Origin: Thioclava marina
GTDB lineage: Bacteria > Pseudomonadota > Alphaproteobacteria > Rhodobacterales > Rhodobacteraceae
Length of the DNA stretch: 64,000 bases
Direction: 5' to 3'
Assembly: GCF_002020135.1 (NCBI RefSeq)
Contig: NZ_MPZS01000001.1
Span: forward strand, 558,001 to 622,000
Positions 28,089 through 36,455 of the stretch are shown in pieces. The notes beneath the pieces are model-generated. The model did no database searches, was not told the origin of the DNA, and worked only from the letters and a program-made list of their open reading frames with translations. Position numbers and translations under genes: made by a program. Numbering within the stretch: position 1 is the stretch's first letter; each line of letters starts with the position of its first letter.

Positions 28089-29375
28089 TCAAAGCGCGCG
28101 GAAACGGCTGCGTTGGCTGCCCGACCATTCCACCTCGAAGGACCAGCCGTCATCGATCTGGCGCTCCGTGCGCACGACGTTCTGCTCGTGCAGCCAGGCG
28201 CGCTTGCGGCCTTCGGCGAAGGGCAGTGCTATCTCTTCGATGAAGCGCTCCTCGGCGAGCTTGTCGTCGATCGCGCCCAGCAGTCCCGATATCCCCTCGC
28301 CGGTGAGCGCCGAGATCGCCTGAAGATCGGGTTCGCGGCTTTCCTGCACCAGAAGTGCCGCGCGCGGCTCGGGCGGGACTGCATCGATCTTGTTCCAGAC
28401 CTCGATCAGCGGCACGTCCTTGGCGACACCCAGCTTGGCGAGGATGTCGTTCACGTCCTGCGCCTGTTCCTCGGTCTCGGGATGCGAGATGTCGCGCACA
28501 TGCAAGATCAGATCGGCTTCCAGGACCTCTTCGAGCGTCGCACGGAAGGCCGCGACAAGCTGGGTGGGCAGATCCGAGATGAAGCCCACCGTATCGGACA
28601 GGATCACCTTGCGCCCCGAGGGCAACGTGAGGCCGCGCATCGTCGGGTCGAGCGTGGCGAAGAGCATGTCCTTGGCCAGCACGTCCGCGCCGGTTACGCG
28701 GTTGAAAAGGGTGGACTTTCCGGCGTTGGTATAGCCTACCAGCGCGACGATCGGGAACGGCACCTTGCGGCGAGCGGCGCGGTGCAGCTCGCGGGTCTTC
28801 ACGACCTTGGCGAGCTGGCGGCGCAGGCGCACGATCTGTTCGTCGATGGCACGGCGGTCGGCCTCGATCTGGGTCTCGCCGGGACCGCCGACGAAACCAA
28901 GACCGCCGCGCTGACGCTCGAGGTGGGTCCAGGCGCGCACCAGCCGGGTGCGCTGATAGCTCAGCGCCGCCAGTTCCACCTGCAACACACCTTCACGGGT
29001 GCGCGCGCGATCGGCGAAGATCTCGAGGATAAGCCCGGTCCGGTCGAGGAGCTTCACCCCCCATTCCTTTTCGAGGTTGCGCTGCTGCACGGGCGTCACC
29101 GGCCCGTCGATCAGCACCAGATCGACTTCGTTCGCCTCGAGCCGCTCCTTGATCTCGGCAAGTTTTCCCGAGCCGAAAAGATGCCCCGGCTCGGGTTTTC
29201 TGAGCTTCGCGATCTCGGAACCCACGACCTCCAGATGCGGCAGCGCGGCCGCCAGCGACACCGCCTCGGCCAGCGCGAATTCGGGCAAGTGCCGCTGGCC
29301 CTCTCGCGACGGAATGTCGGGATGGATGACGTAGGCCCGCGTTTCGGGCGTCTCGGTGGAATTCGTCTCGCTCAA
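28089..29375 (-). CDS. hflX: Ribosome-associated GTPase HflX
   Basis: 428 residues. HflX splits stalled or heat-damaged ribosomes. N-terminal HflX domain (EVVGSEIAKLRKPEPGHLFGSGKLAEIKERL, VLIDGPVTPVQQRNLEKEWGVKLLDRTGLILEIFADRARTREG), linker (RGGLGFVGGPGETQIEADRR), then the G domain: G1 ALVGYTNAGKSTLFN, G3 LSDTVGFISDLP, G4 VWNKID. 29 bases downstream of hfq, the standard hfq-hflX pairing. Confidence 0.96.
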   Translation of the reverse strand: MSETNSTETPETRAYVIHPDIPSREGQRHLPEFALAEAVSLAAALPHLEVVGSEIAKLRKPEPGHLFGSGKLAEIKERLEANEVDLVLIDGPVTPVQQRNLEKEWGVKLLDRTGLILEIFADRARTREGVLQVELAALSYQRTRLVRAWTHLERQRGGLGFVGGPGETQIEADRRAIDEQIVRLRRQLAKVVKTRELHRAARRKVPFPIVALVGYTNAGKSTLFNRVTGADVLAKDMLFATLDPTMRGLTLPSGRKVILSDTVGFISDLPTQLVAAFRATLEEVLEADLILHVRDISHPETEEQAQDVNDILAKLGVAKDVPLIEVWNKIDAVPPEPRAALLVQESREPDLQAISALTGEGISGLLGAIDDKLAEERFIEEIALPFAEGRKRAWLHEQNVVRTERQIDDGWSFEVEWSGSQRSRFRAL

Positions 29376-29404
29376 GATGCGGTTCGCTCAGGCCGCGATG
29401 TCGC

Positions 29405-29638
29405 TCAATCGTCGCCTTCGTAGAGCGAGATCGGCTGGCCCGGCATGATCGTGGAGATCGCATGCTTGTAGACCAGCTGCGATTGCCCGTCACGACGCAA
29501 CAACACGCAGAAGTTGTCAAACCAGGTGATAACGCCTTGCAGCTTCACCCCGTTGATGAGGAAGATCGTGACGGGAACCTTTGTCTTGCGCACATGGTTG
29601 AGGAATGCGTCTTGCAGGTTCTGTTTGTCGCCAGCCAT
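29405..29638 (-). CDS. hfq: RNA chaperone Hfq
   Basis: 77 residues from the ATG at 29638 ([20 protein letters not shown]); a frame extending to 29758 is not conserved-looking. Sm1 motif [31 protein letters not shown] and the Sm2 [10 protein letters not shown] are intact, including the YKH proximal-face residues. The short C-terminus ([10 protein letters not shown]) is usual in alphaproteobacteria. The hexamer pairs small RNAs with mRNAs. Located between trkH and hflX. Confidence 0.97.
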   Translation of the reverse strand: MAGDKQNLQDAFLNHVRKTKVPVTIFLINGVKLQGVITWFDNFCVLLRRDGQSQLVYKHAISTIMPGQPISLYEGDD

Positions 29639-29811
29639 TTTATTTTTGCCCTTATTCTTGTCGCGCGTCCCGGGCGGCCCCACACGGCCAGCCCTCTTGC
29701 TGACAAGTATGCAGCGCCGCGCGGGAGATTCCAGCCCCAAAAACATATTGTTAGGCACAAGGCGGCTTTTTGCGCACGATCTGGAAACTTATTTGCCCTC
29801 GAACCGGAACC

Positions 29812-31335
29812 TTACGAGCGCCAGAATTCGGGATTGAACAGCGCGATGATGGCGAGCGTCTCGAGCCGCCCGAGCACCATCGCCAGTGCGAAGATCGCCT
29901 TGATCGGGTCGCTCAGATGGGCCCAGCTCAGGGGCACATCCGCCGCGATCCCGGCAAGCGGCCCGGTATTCGAGAGCGCCGCGATCGTGAGGATCGTCGC
30001 GGGCTCGAAGGACAACCCGAAGAGCGAGACCGCCATCATCACCGCCGCGATCGAAATCGCGAAAAGCATGAAGAAAATCCAGCTGATATAGGCGCCCTCC
30101 CGGCGCAGTCTGCGCGCCATCGAACCGCCACCCGCGATCGAATTGGGGTAGATCAGCTTGTCGAGTTCGCGCTCGCCATGGCGCAAGAGCGCATAGACCC
30201 GCAACAGGCGCACACCGCCCGCCGTGGTGGCGACCCCCCCGCCGATGATCGCGAGCCCCGCGAGGATCAGCCCCGGCGTGCTCAGCCCCGACCAGTCGCG
30301 CGCATCGTGCCAGGCGCTCGATTCGAAACCTGTGGTGGTCAGGAAGGACAGCGAGGTGAAAAGCGAGCCCCAGATCGAGTTGAAGATCGCCCCGAAATCG
30401 GCGGGCATGCGCACTTCGAGCGCCGCGATCCAGTGGCGCACGAACAGGAAGGCCGGCACGATCAGCACCAGCGCCGCAGCGAGGCGCAATTCGGGATCAT
30501 TGCCGAGCCGTTCGGAGGCGCGCAACTCCCCCCCGCCGGGCCAGAGCCTTCGCGAGAGCGCGGGCAGAAGGAAGACGAAGATCAGCGCCTCACCCGCGAG
30601 CCCGGAGCCGGTGCCCTGCATCCCGCCCACCGGCGAGATGCCCGAGGTTGACAGCGTCGACATCGCATGGATCAGCGCCACCAGCGGCTCGTCGCCCGCC
30701 ATCAGCAAGACCACCCAGAGCAGGATCGTCAGCCCGGCATAGATCGGCGCGATGGTCACGGCGTAATGCGCGATGCGCTCGGACGTCTCGGCGCCCCCGT
30801 CGGCGGCGGGGGCCGCGGCGCTCGGGGCGCCCGAGGGCCCGCCCGAGAAGAAGACCTCGAAGCCCCCAAGACGCATCGGCGCGAGCACCGCGATCGCCAT
30901 CACGAGGATAAAGAAGCCCCCCATCCACGCGACCAGCCCGCGCCACAGATGCACCGATCCGATCAGCCGCTCGGGCTCGTAGAGTGTCCCGCCGGTGGTG
31001 GTGAAGGACGAGACCATCTCCCACCAGCTGTTGAAAAAGCTCGTATCTGGCACTGCCACGTCGAAGGGCACGGCCAGCATCGCGGGCAGGATGGTGAAGG
31101 CGCCCAGCATCGTCAGCAGGCTCGCCCGCCCCGCCCGGCGCGGGCGCGGGTTGGCGGCATTGGCCAGCGCCACCAGCGCGGTGAGGAACAAAAACAGCGT
31201 GCCCGAATAAAAGAACGAGCGCGCGGTGTGGTGGTGATGGGTAATCAGCGCATGGGTCGCAGGCAGATACATCGCCAGCGCCGAGGCCCCCATCAGAAGG
31301 ATCGGCAGCGGCAAGGCCCGGATCGCGCGCTCCAT
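29812..31335 (-). CDS. trkH: TrkH family potassium uptake membrane protein
   Basis: 507 residues from the ATG at 31335. Multi-spanning pore subunit with selectivity-filter-type loops: SSFTTTGGTLYEPE, MSTLSTSGISPVGGM, SFLTTTGFESSAWHD, and IAALSNTGPLAGI; the triplet TTG/STSG/TTTG/SNTG pattern is that of Trk/Ktr channels. Takes up K+ with the TrkA regulator encoded 13 bases upstream. The gap to hfq is 173 bases. Confidence 0.95.
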   Translation of the reverse strand: MERAIRALPLPILLMGASALAMYLPATHALITHHHHTARSFFYSGTLFLFLTALVALANAANPRPRRAGRASLLTMLGAFTILPAMLAVPFDVAVPDTSFFNSWWEMVSSFTTTGGTLYEPERLIGSVHLWRGLVAWMGGFFILVMAIAVLAPMRLGGFEVFFSGGPSGAPSAAAPAADGGAETSERIAHYAVTIAPIYAGLTILLWVVLLMAGDEPLVALIHAMSTLSTSGISPVGGMQGTGSGLAGEALIFVFLLPALSRRLWPGGGELRASERLGNDPELRLAAALVLIVPAFLFVRHWIAALEVRMPADFGAIFNSIWGSLFTSLSFLTTTGFESSAWHDARDWSGLSTPGLILAGLAIIGGGVATTAGGVRLLRVYALLRHGERELDKLIYPNSIAGGGSMARRLRREGAYISWIFFMLFAISIAAVMMAVSLFGLSFEPATILTIAALSNTGPLAGIAADVPLSWAHLSDPIKAIFALAMVLGRLETLAIIALFNPEFWRS

Positions 31336-31348
31336 CGCCCGCCCGCTC

Positions 31349-32725
31349 TCAGAAGAAGTCGATGGAGACCTGCAACAGGCGCTCCACCTCTGGAACATCG
31401 GGGGTCAGCGCGAAGAGCACGACGATATCGCCCTCTTCGATGCGGGTATTGCCAAGCGGCTTGACGATCTTGTCGCCCTTGCGGATCGCGCCCAGCAGCA
31501 CGCCTTCGGGGAAATCCACCTCGCGCACCGCCTTGCCCGACATCGGAGAAGTGCCCATGACCTGCGCCTCGATCACCTCGGCCTCGGCATCCCCGATCGA
31601 GTAGATCGCACGCACCCGGCCGTGGCGGATGTGGCGCAGGATCGAGGACACGGTGGTCGCACGCGGGTTGATATAGGCGTCGATATCAAGCGCCGAGAGC
31701 AAGGGCGCAAGCGTCGGGTCGTTGATCAGACAGATCGCCATCTTGCAGCCCGCCTGCTTGGCGCGCACCGAGACGAGGATATTGGTCTTGTCGTCATCGG
31801 TGACGGCCAGCACCGCATCGGCGCTTTCGATATTGGCTTCCTCGAGCAGTTCCGCGCTCATCCCGTCGCCATTGAGCACGATCGTGCGGTCGAGCGCATC
31901 GGCCGCGCGTTCGGCCTGGGCACGGTTGCGCTCGATGATCTTCGCGCGTACCCGGTCGGTGCGCGCCTCGAGCGCGCGCGCGACGCCAAGCCCCACATTG
32001 CCGCCGCCGATGATCACCACGCGCTCCTGCTTGCGGGTCGCCTTGCCGAAGATGTCGAGCGTGCGGGTCACGTCATCGATATGGGCGAAGACGTAGATCT
32101 GATCGCCGGCAAAGAGCTGATCGCCCGGCTCGGGCGCGAACAGCCGGCCCTCGCGGCGGATACCCACCACGAGCGCGCGCAGGGTCGAGAACAGGTCGGT
32201 GAGCTGGCGCAGCGGCGTGTCGAGTACCGGGCAATCAGCATCGAGCTCCATCCCCAGAAGCTGCAATTTTTCGTCGAGGAAGCTCTCGGTATCGAAGGTC
32301 GAGGGGGCCGCGAGACGCTGGAGTGCGGCCTCGGCCACTTCGCGCTCGGGGCTGATCACCACGTCGATCGGCAGGTGATCGCGGCGATAGAGGTCGGAAT
32401 ATTGCGCCTGAAGATAGCTCTGCGCCCGGATCCGGGCGATCTTGCGCGTGATCCCGAAGACCGACATCGCGACCTGACAGGTCACCATGTTGACCTCGTC
32501 GGAATGGGTCGCGGCGATCATCAGGTCGCAATCGCGCGCGCCTGCCTGTTCGAGGATATCGGGATGGGAGGCAAAACCCACCACGCCCTGCACGTCGAGC
32601 GTATCGGCGGCGCGGCGCACGAGGTCGGGATTCGAATCGACCACCGTCACGTCGTTACGCTCGCCCGCGAGATGCCGTGCGATCTGCCAGCCGACCTGAC
32701 CTGCCCCGCAGATGATGACCTTCAT
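31349..32725 (-). CDS. trkA: Trk potassium transporter peripheral protein TrkA
   Basis: 458 residues with two RCK units: MKVIICGAGQVGWQIARHLAGERNDVTVVDSN and the second ERVVIIGGGNVGLGVARALEARTDRVRAKIIER, each a Rossmann NAD-binding GxGxxG followed by a C-terminal TrkA-C domain (FDTESFLDEKLQLLGMEL; EVIEAQVMGTSPMSGKAV). Gates TrkH in response to nucleotides. In many alphaproteobacteria the ntrBC-ntrYX genes sit just upstream; here a repeat and unrelated genes do. Confidence 0.96.
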   Translation of the reverse strand: MKVIICGAGQVGWQIARHLAGERNDVTVVDSNPDLVRRAADTLDVQGVVGFASHPDILEQAGARDCDLMIAATHSDEVNMVTCQVAMSVFGITRKIARIRAQSYLQAQYSDLYRRDHLPIDVVISPEREVAEAALQRLAAPSTFDTESFLDEKLQLLGMELDADCPVLDTPLRQLTDLFSTLRALVVGIRREGRLFAPEPGDQLFAGDQIYVFAHIDDVTRTLDIFGKATRKQERVVIIGGGNVGLGVARALEARTDRVRAKIIERNRAQAERAADALDRTIVLNGDGMSAELLEEANIESADAVLAVTDDDKTNILVSVRAKQAGCKMAICLINDPTLAPLLSALDIDAYINPRATTVSSILRHIRHGRVRAIYSIGDAEAEVIEAQVMGTSPMSGKAVREVDFPEGVLLGAIRKGDKIVKPLGNTRIEEGDIVVLFALTPDVPEVERLLQVSIDFF

Positions 32726-33177
32726 GGCAAATAACTCCGCGCCCCGTCTCTGGCCCTATCTAGGCCGCCTTGCCCGGAAGGGTCAAACGAGAAGCGTGCG
32801 CACCCCTGCCGAGCGTGGATTTTACGTCACCCGCGCGCTGCCTCCGGCGGAGATATTTTCATCAAGAAGAAGGGGGCGGCGGGGCTGTCAGTTCCGGCAG
32901 TCCCGCGTCGCGATCGCGGAGCGCGCAGAGGCAGGGATCCCGGAAAGGCGCGCAGTACCCCGCAGGGATGCGCGGGTTTGGTGGAGGCCTTGAGAAGCCC
33001 TCTCCATCGATTTGTTCTCATTTCATTTTTCGTATCCGAAACAGATCCCAGAACGACCGAGAAGAGCCGAACCTATAGTTTCTCATAGATTGCGCCGCGC
33101 CTGCACGGTGACGTGAAATACCCGTGATCGGTCCGAGGGGGTCGGGCCGAGACGACTCAAGGAAGCAGGGATTTTTC
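32726..33177. other. Long intergenic region between trkA and the surface lipoprotein gene
   Basis: 452 bases, divergent genes on either side, no credible gene. The left half holds a repeat copy (32840-32876). The right part, from about 33000, is AT-richer than the surroundings (TTCTCATTTCATTTTTCGTATCC at 33016-33038, TATAGTTTCTCATAG at 33073-33087) and probably carries the lipoprotein promoter. No operator recognised. Confidence 0.5.
32840..32876 (+). repeat. ATCAAGAAGAAG-type intergenic repeat, copy 5
   Basis: GCCTCCGGCGGAGATATTT followed by TCATCAAGAAGAAGGGGG. Same arm and core as the copy at 27982. It lies upstream of trkA rather than at a gene end. Confidence 0.75.
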
Positions 33178-33762
33178 ATGACTTACAAACTCGTGCTCGC
33201 GGCGTCTGCCGCCTGCCTCGCATTGGCCGCCTGCAACACCAGCAGCGGCTCTTCCAGCTCTCTGACATCGGCCCAGGCCCAGAATGTGGATGCCACCTAC
33301 GCGGACTATCAGGACCGTATCGCCAACGAAGATCTGACCATGGTCACACCGCAGGGTCAGGCCACGATGTCGGGCTATATGGGTGTCGGCGGCATCAATC
33401 CCGAAGACGACACCACCGTCGCGCTTGGGGAGCTGACGATGAATGTCGACTTCGACGGAGGCACGCTCACCGGGACGGCCGACAATTTCGGCATCTATTC
33501 CGGCGATCCGCTCGTGAAGGATACAGGCGTGACCGGCTCGCTCAACGTGGCGGGCACGGTCAGCGGATCGGGCCTTGATGCCAATGCCTCGGGGCACATG
33601 TCCGATGGCAGCGGCACCGGCGCCGATTTCGACCTTACCATGTCGGGCAGTTTCTACGACGACGCGGGCACGCTCACCACGGTCGGCGATCTCACCGGCA
33701 CGATGGACGAGAGCGGGGATGTGACCGAGGTTTCGGGCGGCTTCTACGCCACCGCAAACTGA
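33178..33762 (+). CDS. Small surface lipoprotein with TbpB-like C-terminal barrel, putative Slam substrate
   Basis: 194 residues from the ATG at 33178. A lipoprotein signal ends in LALAAC with the acylated Cys at residue 19, followed by a Ser-rich linker (NTSSGSSSSL). The mature part is rich in Gly, Thr, Asp and alternating hydrophobics (MNVDFDGGTLTGTADNFGIYSG, GSLNVAGTVSGSGLDANASGHM, FDLTMSGSFYDDAGTLTTVGDLTGTM, ending VSGGFYATAN), the pattern of the small beta-barrel domain found at the C-terminus of transferrin-binding-protein-B-like lipoproteins. It has no large ligand-binding lobe. The next gene, 83 bases on, encodes a Slam-type outer-membrane protein, so this is its likely cargo. Family similarity is by eye. 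Confidence 0.75.
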   Translation: MTYKLVLAASAACLALAACNTSSGSSSSLTSAQAQNVDATYADYQDRIANEDLTMVTPQGQATMSGYMGVGGINPEDDTTVALGELTMNVDFDGGTLTGTADNFGIYSGDPLVKDTGVTGSLNVAGTVSGSGLDANASGHMSDGSGTGADFDLTMSGSFYDDAGTLTTVGDLTGTMDESGDVTEVSGGFYATAN

Positions 33763-33845
33763 GGCAGGCCCATTTCCGTCATCCTGGGACCGGGAGCCAA
33801 GCCCCCGGTCCTTCCCATCCGGCCAACCGATCCCGGCAACGCGTG

Positions 33846-35075
33846 ATGCGAAACTTCCTTCCGTTCAAGCGGCTCTGGCTCGCGCTCTCGATCTGCGCCG
33901 GGCTTGGAGCCGGTGTGCCGGCGCAGGCCGAGACCCGTCGCTCCGTCACCGATTGGGTCAGCATCGCCGACACGCAACTTTCGCTCGGCAAACCGGCCAA
34001 GGCGGTCGCGATCTTCGGTGAGATCGCGGCCCACCATCCCGATTACGCCCCGGCGCGGGAGGGATTGCGCCGCAGCCTCGACGCCTTCGGATCGGTCCGG
34101 CGCAGCGAGGCATTCCTGCGTTATGCACTCGCTGAAGACCCCGAGCGTACGCAGGCCCTGCTGGCCGCCTGGCAGGCGCTCGACCGCGACCATCCGTTGC
34201 GCCTCTCGGCCTCGGCCTCGATGCTGCCAAGCAACAATATCGATCATGTCGCCTCCGAGCGTTTCCTCGTGACCGATTTCGGCACCTTCCTGATCAACGA
34301 TGGCGGGCAGGAAAGTTCGGGCGTGGGGCTGGGCTTCGATCTGGCGCTGGACTGGGTGATCCATCCCCGGCCCGGTCATCGGGTCCGGTTTCGTGCCGCC
34401 TATGCCGGTGCGTGGTTCGATCAACCGGATCTGCGCTATGGCGAGCCCTCGCTCGCATTGCGCTATGAACATCTCGGCGGCAGCGCGCCTTGGGCGCTGG
34501 AGGCGGAGCTGAGCGAACGGCGCTATGGCGGCGGCGCCTCGAAGGACGCACGCTCCGACGCATTCACCCGAAGCCTGAGCTTTTCCAAGGCCTGGCGTAC
34601 GGGGCCGGGCGAGCGCGTGTTGCTCCAGATCGACGGCGCCTATCGCAGCTACACGACGACACCTTACCTCAACGGCCCGCGCTACGGTGTCAAGCTGGAG
34701 CACCGCACGCGGCTGGGCAAACGCGGGCGGCTGAGCTACGGGCTGAGCCTCGAACGCGCCCTGCCCCGCACCGGTTATCACCGCTACAGCGGCGCGCAAC
34801 TGCATGTCGGATTCGATCGCCCGCTCCTGAAAGGTGTGCGCGGCGGGATCACTCTGGGGCTTGGCGAACGCCGTTACGACGCCGACTTCCCGGTCGTGGG
34901 TGAACGGCGGCGGGATCGGACGGTAAGCATTGGGCTGAGCGCGGAGCTGGGGCGGGTGAAACTCTTGGGGCAAGCGCCGAAGATCAGCTGCACGGCGCGG
35001 AGCACGCGATCGAACATCGCCCTCTATACGACCAGTTCGATTGATTGCGCATTCTCCCTCAAGCTTGAATTCTGA
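33846..35075 (+). CDS. Surface lipoprotein assembly modifier (Slam, DUF560) outer-membrane protein
   Basis: 409 residues from the ATG at 33846 (a GTG immediately before is possible). Signal peptide FKRLWLALSICAGLGAGVPAQA. Residues ~30-120 form a short TPR-like helical domain (WVSIADTQLSLGKPAKAVAIFGEIAAHHPDYAPAREGLRRSL). The rest is a beta-barrel with the family landmarks ASASMLPSNNIDHVAS and ESSGVGLGFDLALDW, repeated amphipathic strands and a terminal aromatic residue (CAFSLKLEF). Slam proteins move TbpB-type lipoproteins through the outer membrane (type XI secretion). The lipoprotein gene just upstream fits as substrate. Two Cys near the C-terminus (ISCTARS, SIDCAF) could form a disulfide. 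Confidence 0.82.
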   Translation: MRNFLPFKRLWLALSICAGLGAGVPAQAETRRSVTDWVSIADTQLSLGKPAKAVAIFGEIAAHHPDYAPAREGLRRSLDAFGSVRRSEAFLRYALAEDPERTQALLAAWQALDRDHPLRLSASASMLPSNNIDHVASERFLVTDFGTFLINDGGQESSGVGLGFDLALDWVIHPRPGHRVRFRAAYAGAWFDQPDLRYGEPSLALRYEHLGGSAPWALEAELSERRYGGGASKDARSDAFTRSLSFSKAWRTGPGERVLLQIDGAYRSYTTTPYLNGPRYGVKLEHRTRLGKRGRLSYGLSLERALPRTGYHRYSGAQLHVGFDRPLLKGVRGGITLGLGERRYDADFPVVGERRRDRTVSIGLSAELGRVKLLGQAPKISCTARSTRSNIALYTTSSIDCAFSLKLEF

Positions 35076-35267
35076 AGAAAATCAGGCATCTTCAATGTCG
35101 GTTATACAAGTTTCTTCCGTTCGTTTTCACTCTGTCTCGTGGCGTGACCGCAAGACCCTTCCACCGATCGGATTAGTGGCTTCATGGTCCGGATATCGCG
35201 ACGCTCCAAATTCGCGGGACGCAGGCGCCCGTCTCGTTCCCGCATGTGCGATCCATGAACTCGTCCG

Positions 35268-36359
35268 ATGAATAAGCTCCTATCGCATCACGACATTTAC
35301 GACGCGGCGCTCGACGACACCCTCTTCAACATGCTGCCCAGCATGCTGGCGCGCGAGATCGACGTGCCCTCGGCGCTGTTCATCTGGCTCCATCCGGGCG
35401 ATTACCGAGAGATCACCGCCGGGACACAGGCGCAGGCCAATCTCGATTACAACCAGTTCGAGGGCCACGACCCCTGGCTGGCGCAGGGCACGCCCGACAA
35501 GATCGGCACGGGAGCGTTCAGATTGTCGAGCGCCGTGAGCCCGCAAGATCTCGAACGAAGCGAGATGTATAACGAGTTCATCTTGAAGAACCGTCTGGAT
35601 CGGTACTGGTGTCTCGGCCTCATCCAGGACACGCGCGACGGTCTGGTGGCCACAGCCTTCCACAAGGGCAAGAACGCAGAGGATTTCACCGATCAGGAGA
35701 CCGCGACGATCAATGCGCATGTGGCCGATCTCGGGCGTTTGCACACGATCCGGCGCGAATTGCACCGATCCAGCATTCACGACGTCACCGCCGCCGATCA
35801 CACCCTGCTCGATGATGCGCCGATCTTCGAGCTCGATCACGAGGGGCGCCTGTTGCGGATGAACGGCATGGCCGAGATGCTGGTCATGCTGCATCCGCTG
35901 CTCGTGCTCAGTTTCAGGCGCGAACTGGTGTTCCGAGGGCCAATGCATTCGGCGTTCCGCCACGCGATCGCCAAGGCAGCCAAGGCCCCCAAACGCGAGG
36001 CGGGCCTGTTCGATCTGCCCCAGATCCGCGCGACGGACGGTCGGATGATTCCGCGCCTTCGCCTGAACCTGCTGCCGCGCACCGCTGGTGGGCGCAGGGT
36101 GTTGGTGATCGTGACGACCGAGGAAGAGACGGGCTTGCGACAGATGATCGACGCCCCGCGCGAGCACATCGCGCTCACCCCGCGCGAACGCGATGTGCTT
36201 CACGGGCTGATCTGCGGCCGCAGGCGCGACCAACTGGCCCATGACCTCGATCTCGCGATCCCGACCGTCGATCTGCACAGCGCCAACCTGCGGCGCAAGC
36301 TCGGTGCGAGAACGATCGCCGAAGCGGTCGCGATCGCCCTGAAACTCGGACTGCTCTGA
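35268..36359 (+). CDS. LuxR-type (FixJ/NarL HTH) transcriptional regulator
   Basis: 363 residues. The C-terminus is a LuxR-type helix-turn-helix: LTPRERDVLHGLICGRRRDQLAHDLDLAIPTVDLHSANLRRKLGARTIAEAVAIAL. The N-terminal ~160 residues look like a GAF/PAS-type sensor region (SALFIWLHPGDYREIT, WCLGLIQDTRDGLVATAFHKG, FTDQETATINAHVADLGRLHTIRREL), as in many alphaproteobacterial regulators of this shape. A second PAS-like part begins around PIFELDHEGRLLRMNGMAEML. No receiver domain or autoinducer synthase is near. It follows the Slam gene by 192 bases; whether it controls that pair is unknown. The predicted ATG has a weak ribosome site. Confidence 0.85.
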   Translation: MNKLLSHHDIYDAALDDTLFNMLPSMLAREIDVPSALFIWLHPGDYREITAGTQAQANLDYNQFEGHDPWLAQGTPDKIGTGAFRLSSAVSPQDLERSEMYNEFILKNRLDRYWCLGLIQDTRDGLVATAFHKGKNAEDFTDQETATINAHVADLGRLHTIRRELHRSSIHDVTAADHTLLDDAPIFELDHEGRLLRMNGMAEMLVMLHPLLVLSFRRELVFRGPMHSAFRHAIAKAAKAPKREAGLFDLPQIRATDGRMIPRLRLNLLPRTAGGRRVLVIVTTEEETGLRQMIDAPREHIALTPRERDVLHGLICGRRRDQLAHDLDLAIPTVDLHSANLRRKLGARTIAEAVAIALKLGLL

Positions 36360-36371
36360 GCACCCAGGCGC

Positions 36372-36409
36372 AAGAAAAAGCGCGCCGCATGGCCAGGCCA
36401 TGGGCGCGC
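36372..36409 (-). terminator. Rho-independent terminator of dctPQM
   Basis: On the minus strand GCGCGCC-CATGGCC and GGCCATG-(C)-GGCGCGC form a 14-bp stem with one bulged base and a single-base loop, followed by TTTTTCTT. It lies 46 bases past the dctM stop. Confidence 0.88.
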
Positions 36410-36455
36410 AGGTCGGGATGCGGGACAGCTGACCTTTCGGCCCTGCCCCGGCGCT

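Noticed and set aside
27956-28090. CRISPR or direct-repeat array from the clustered repeat copies
   Set aside because: The copies are inverted rather than direct, of unequal length, and no spacers of regular size exist.
35095-35271. Small open frame ending in an ATGA overlap with the LuxR-type gene
   Set aside because: Starts beside the Slam stop, no ribosome site, composition not protein-like; the overlap is probably chance.
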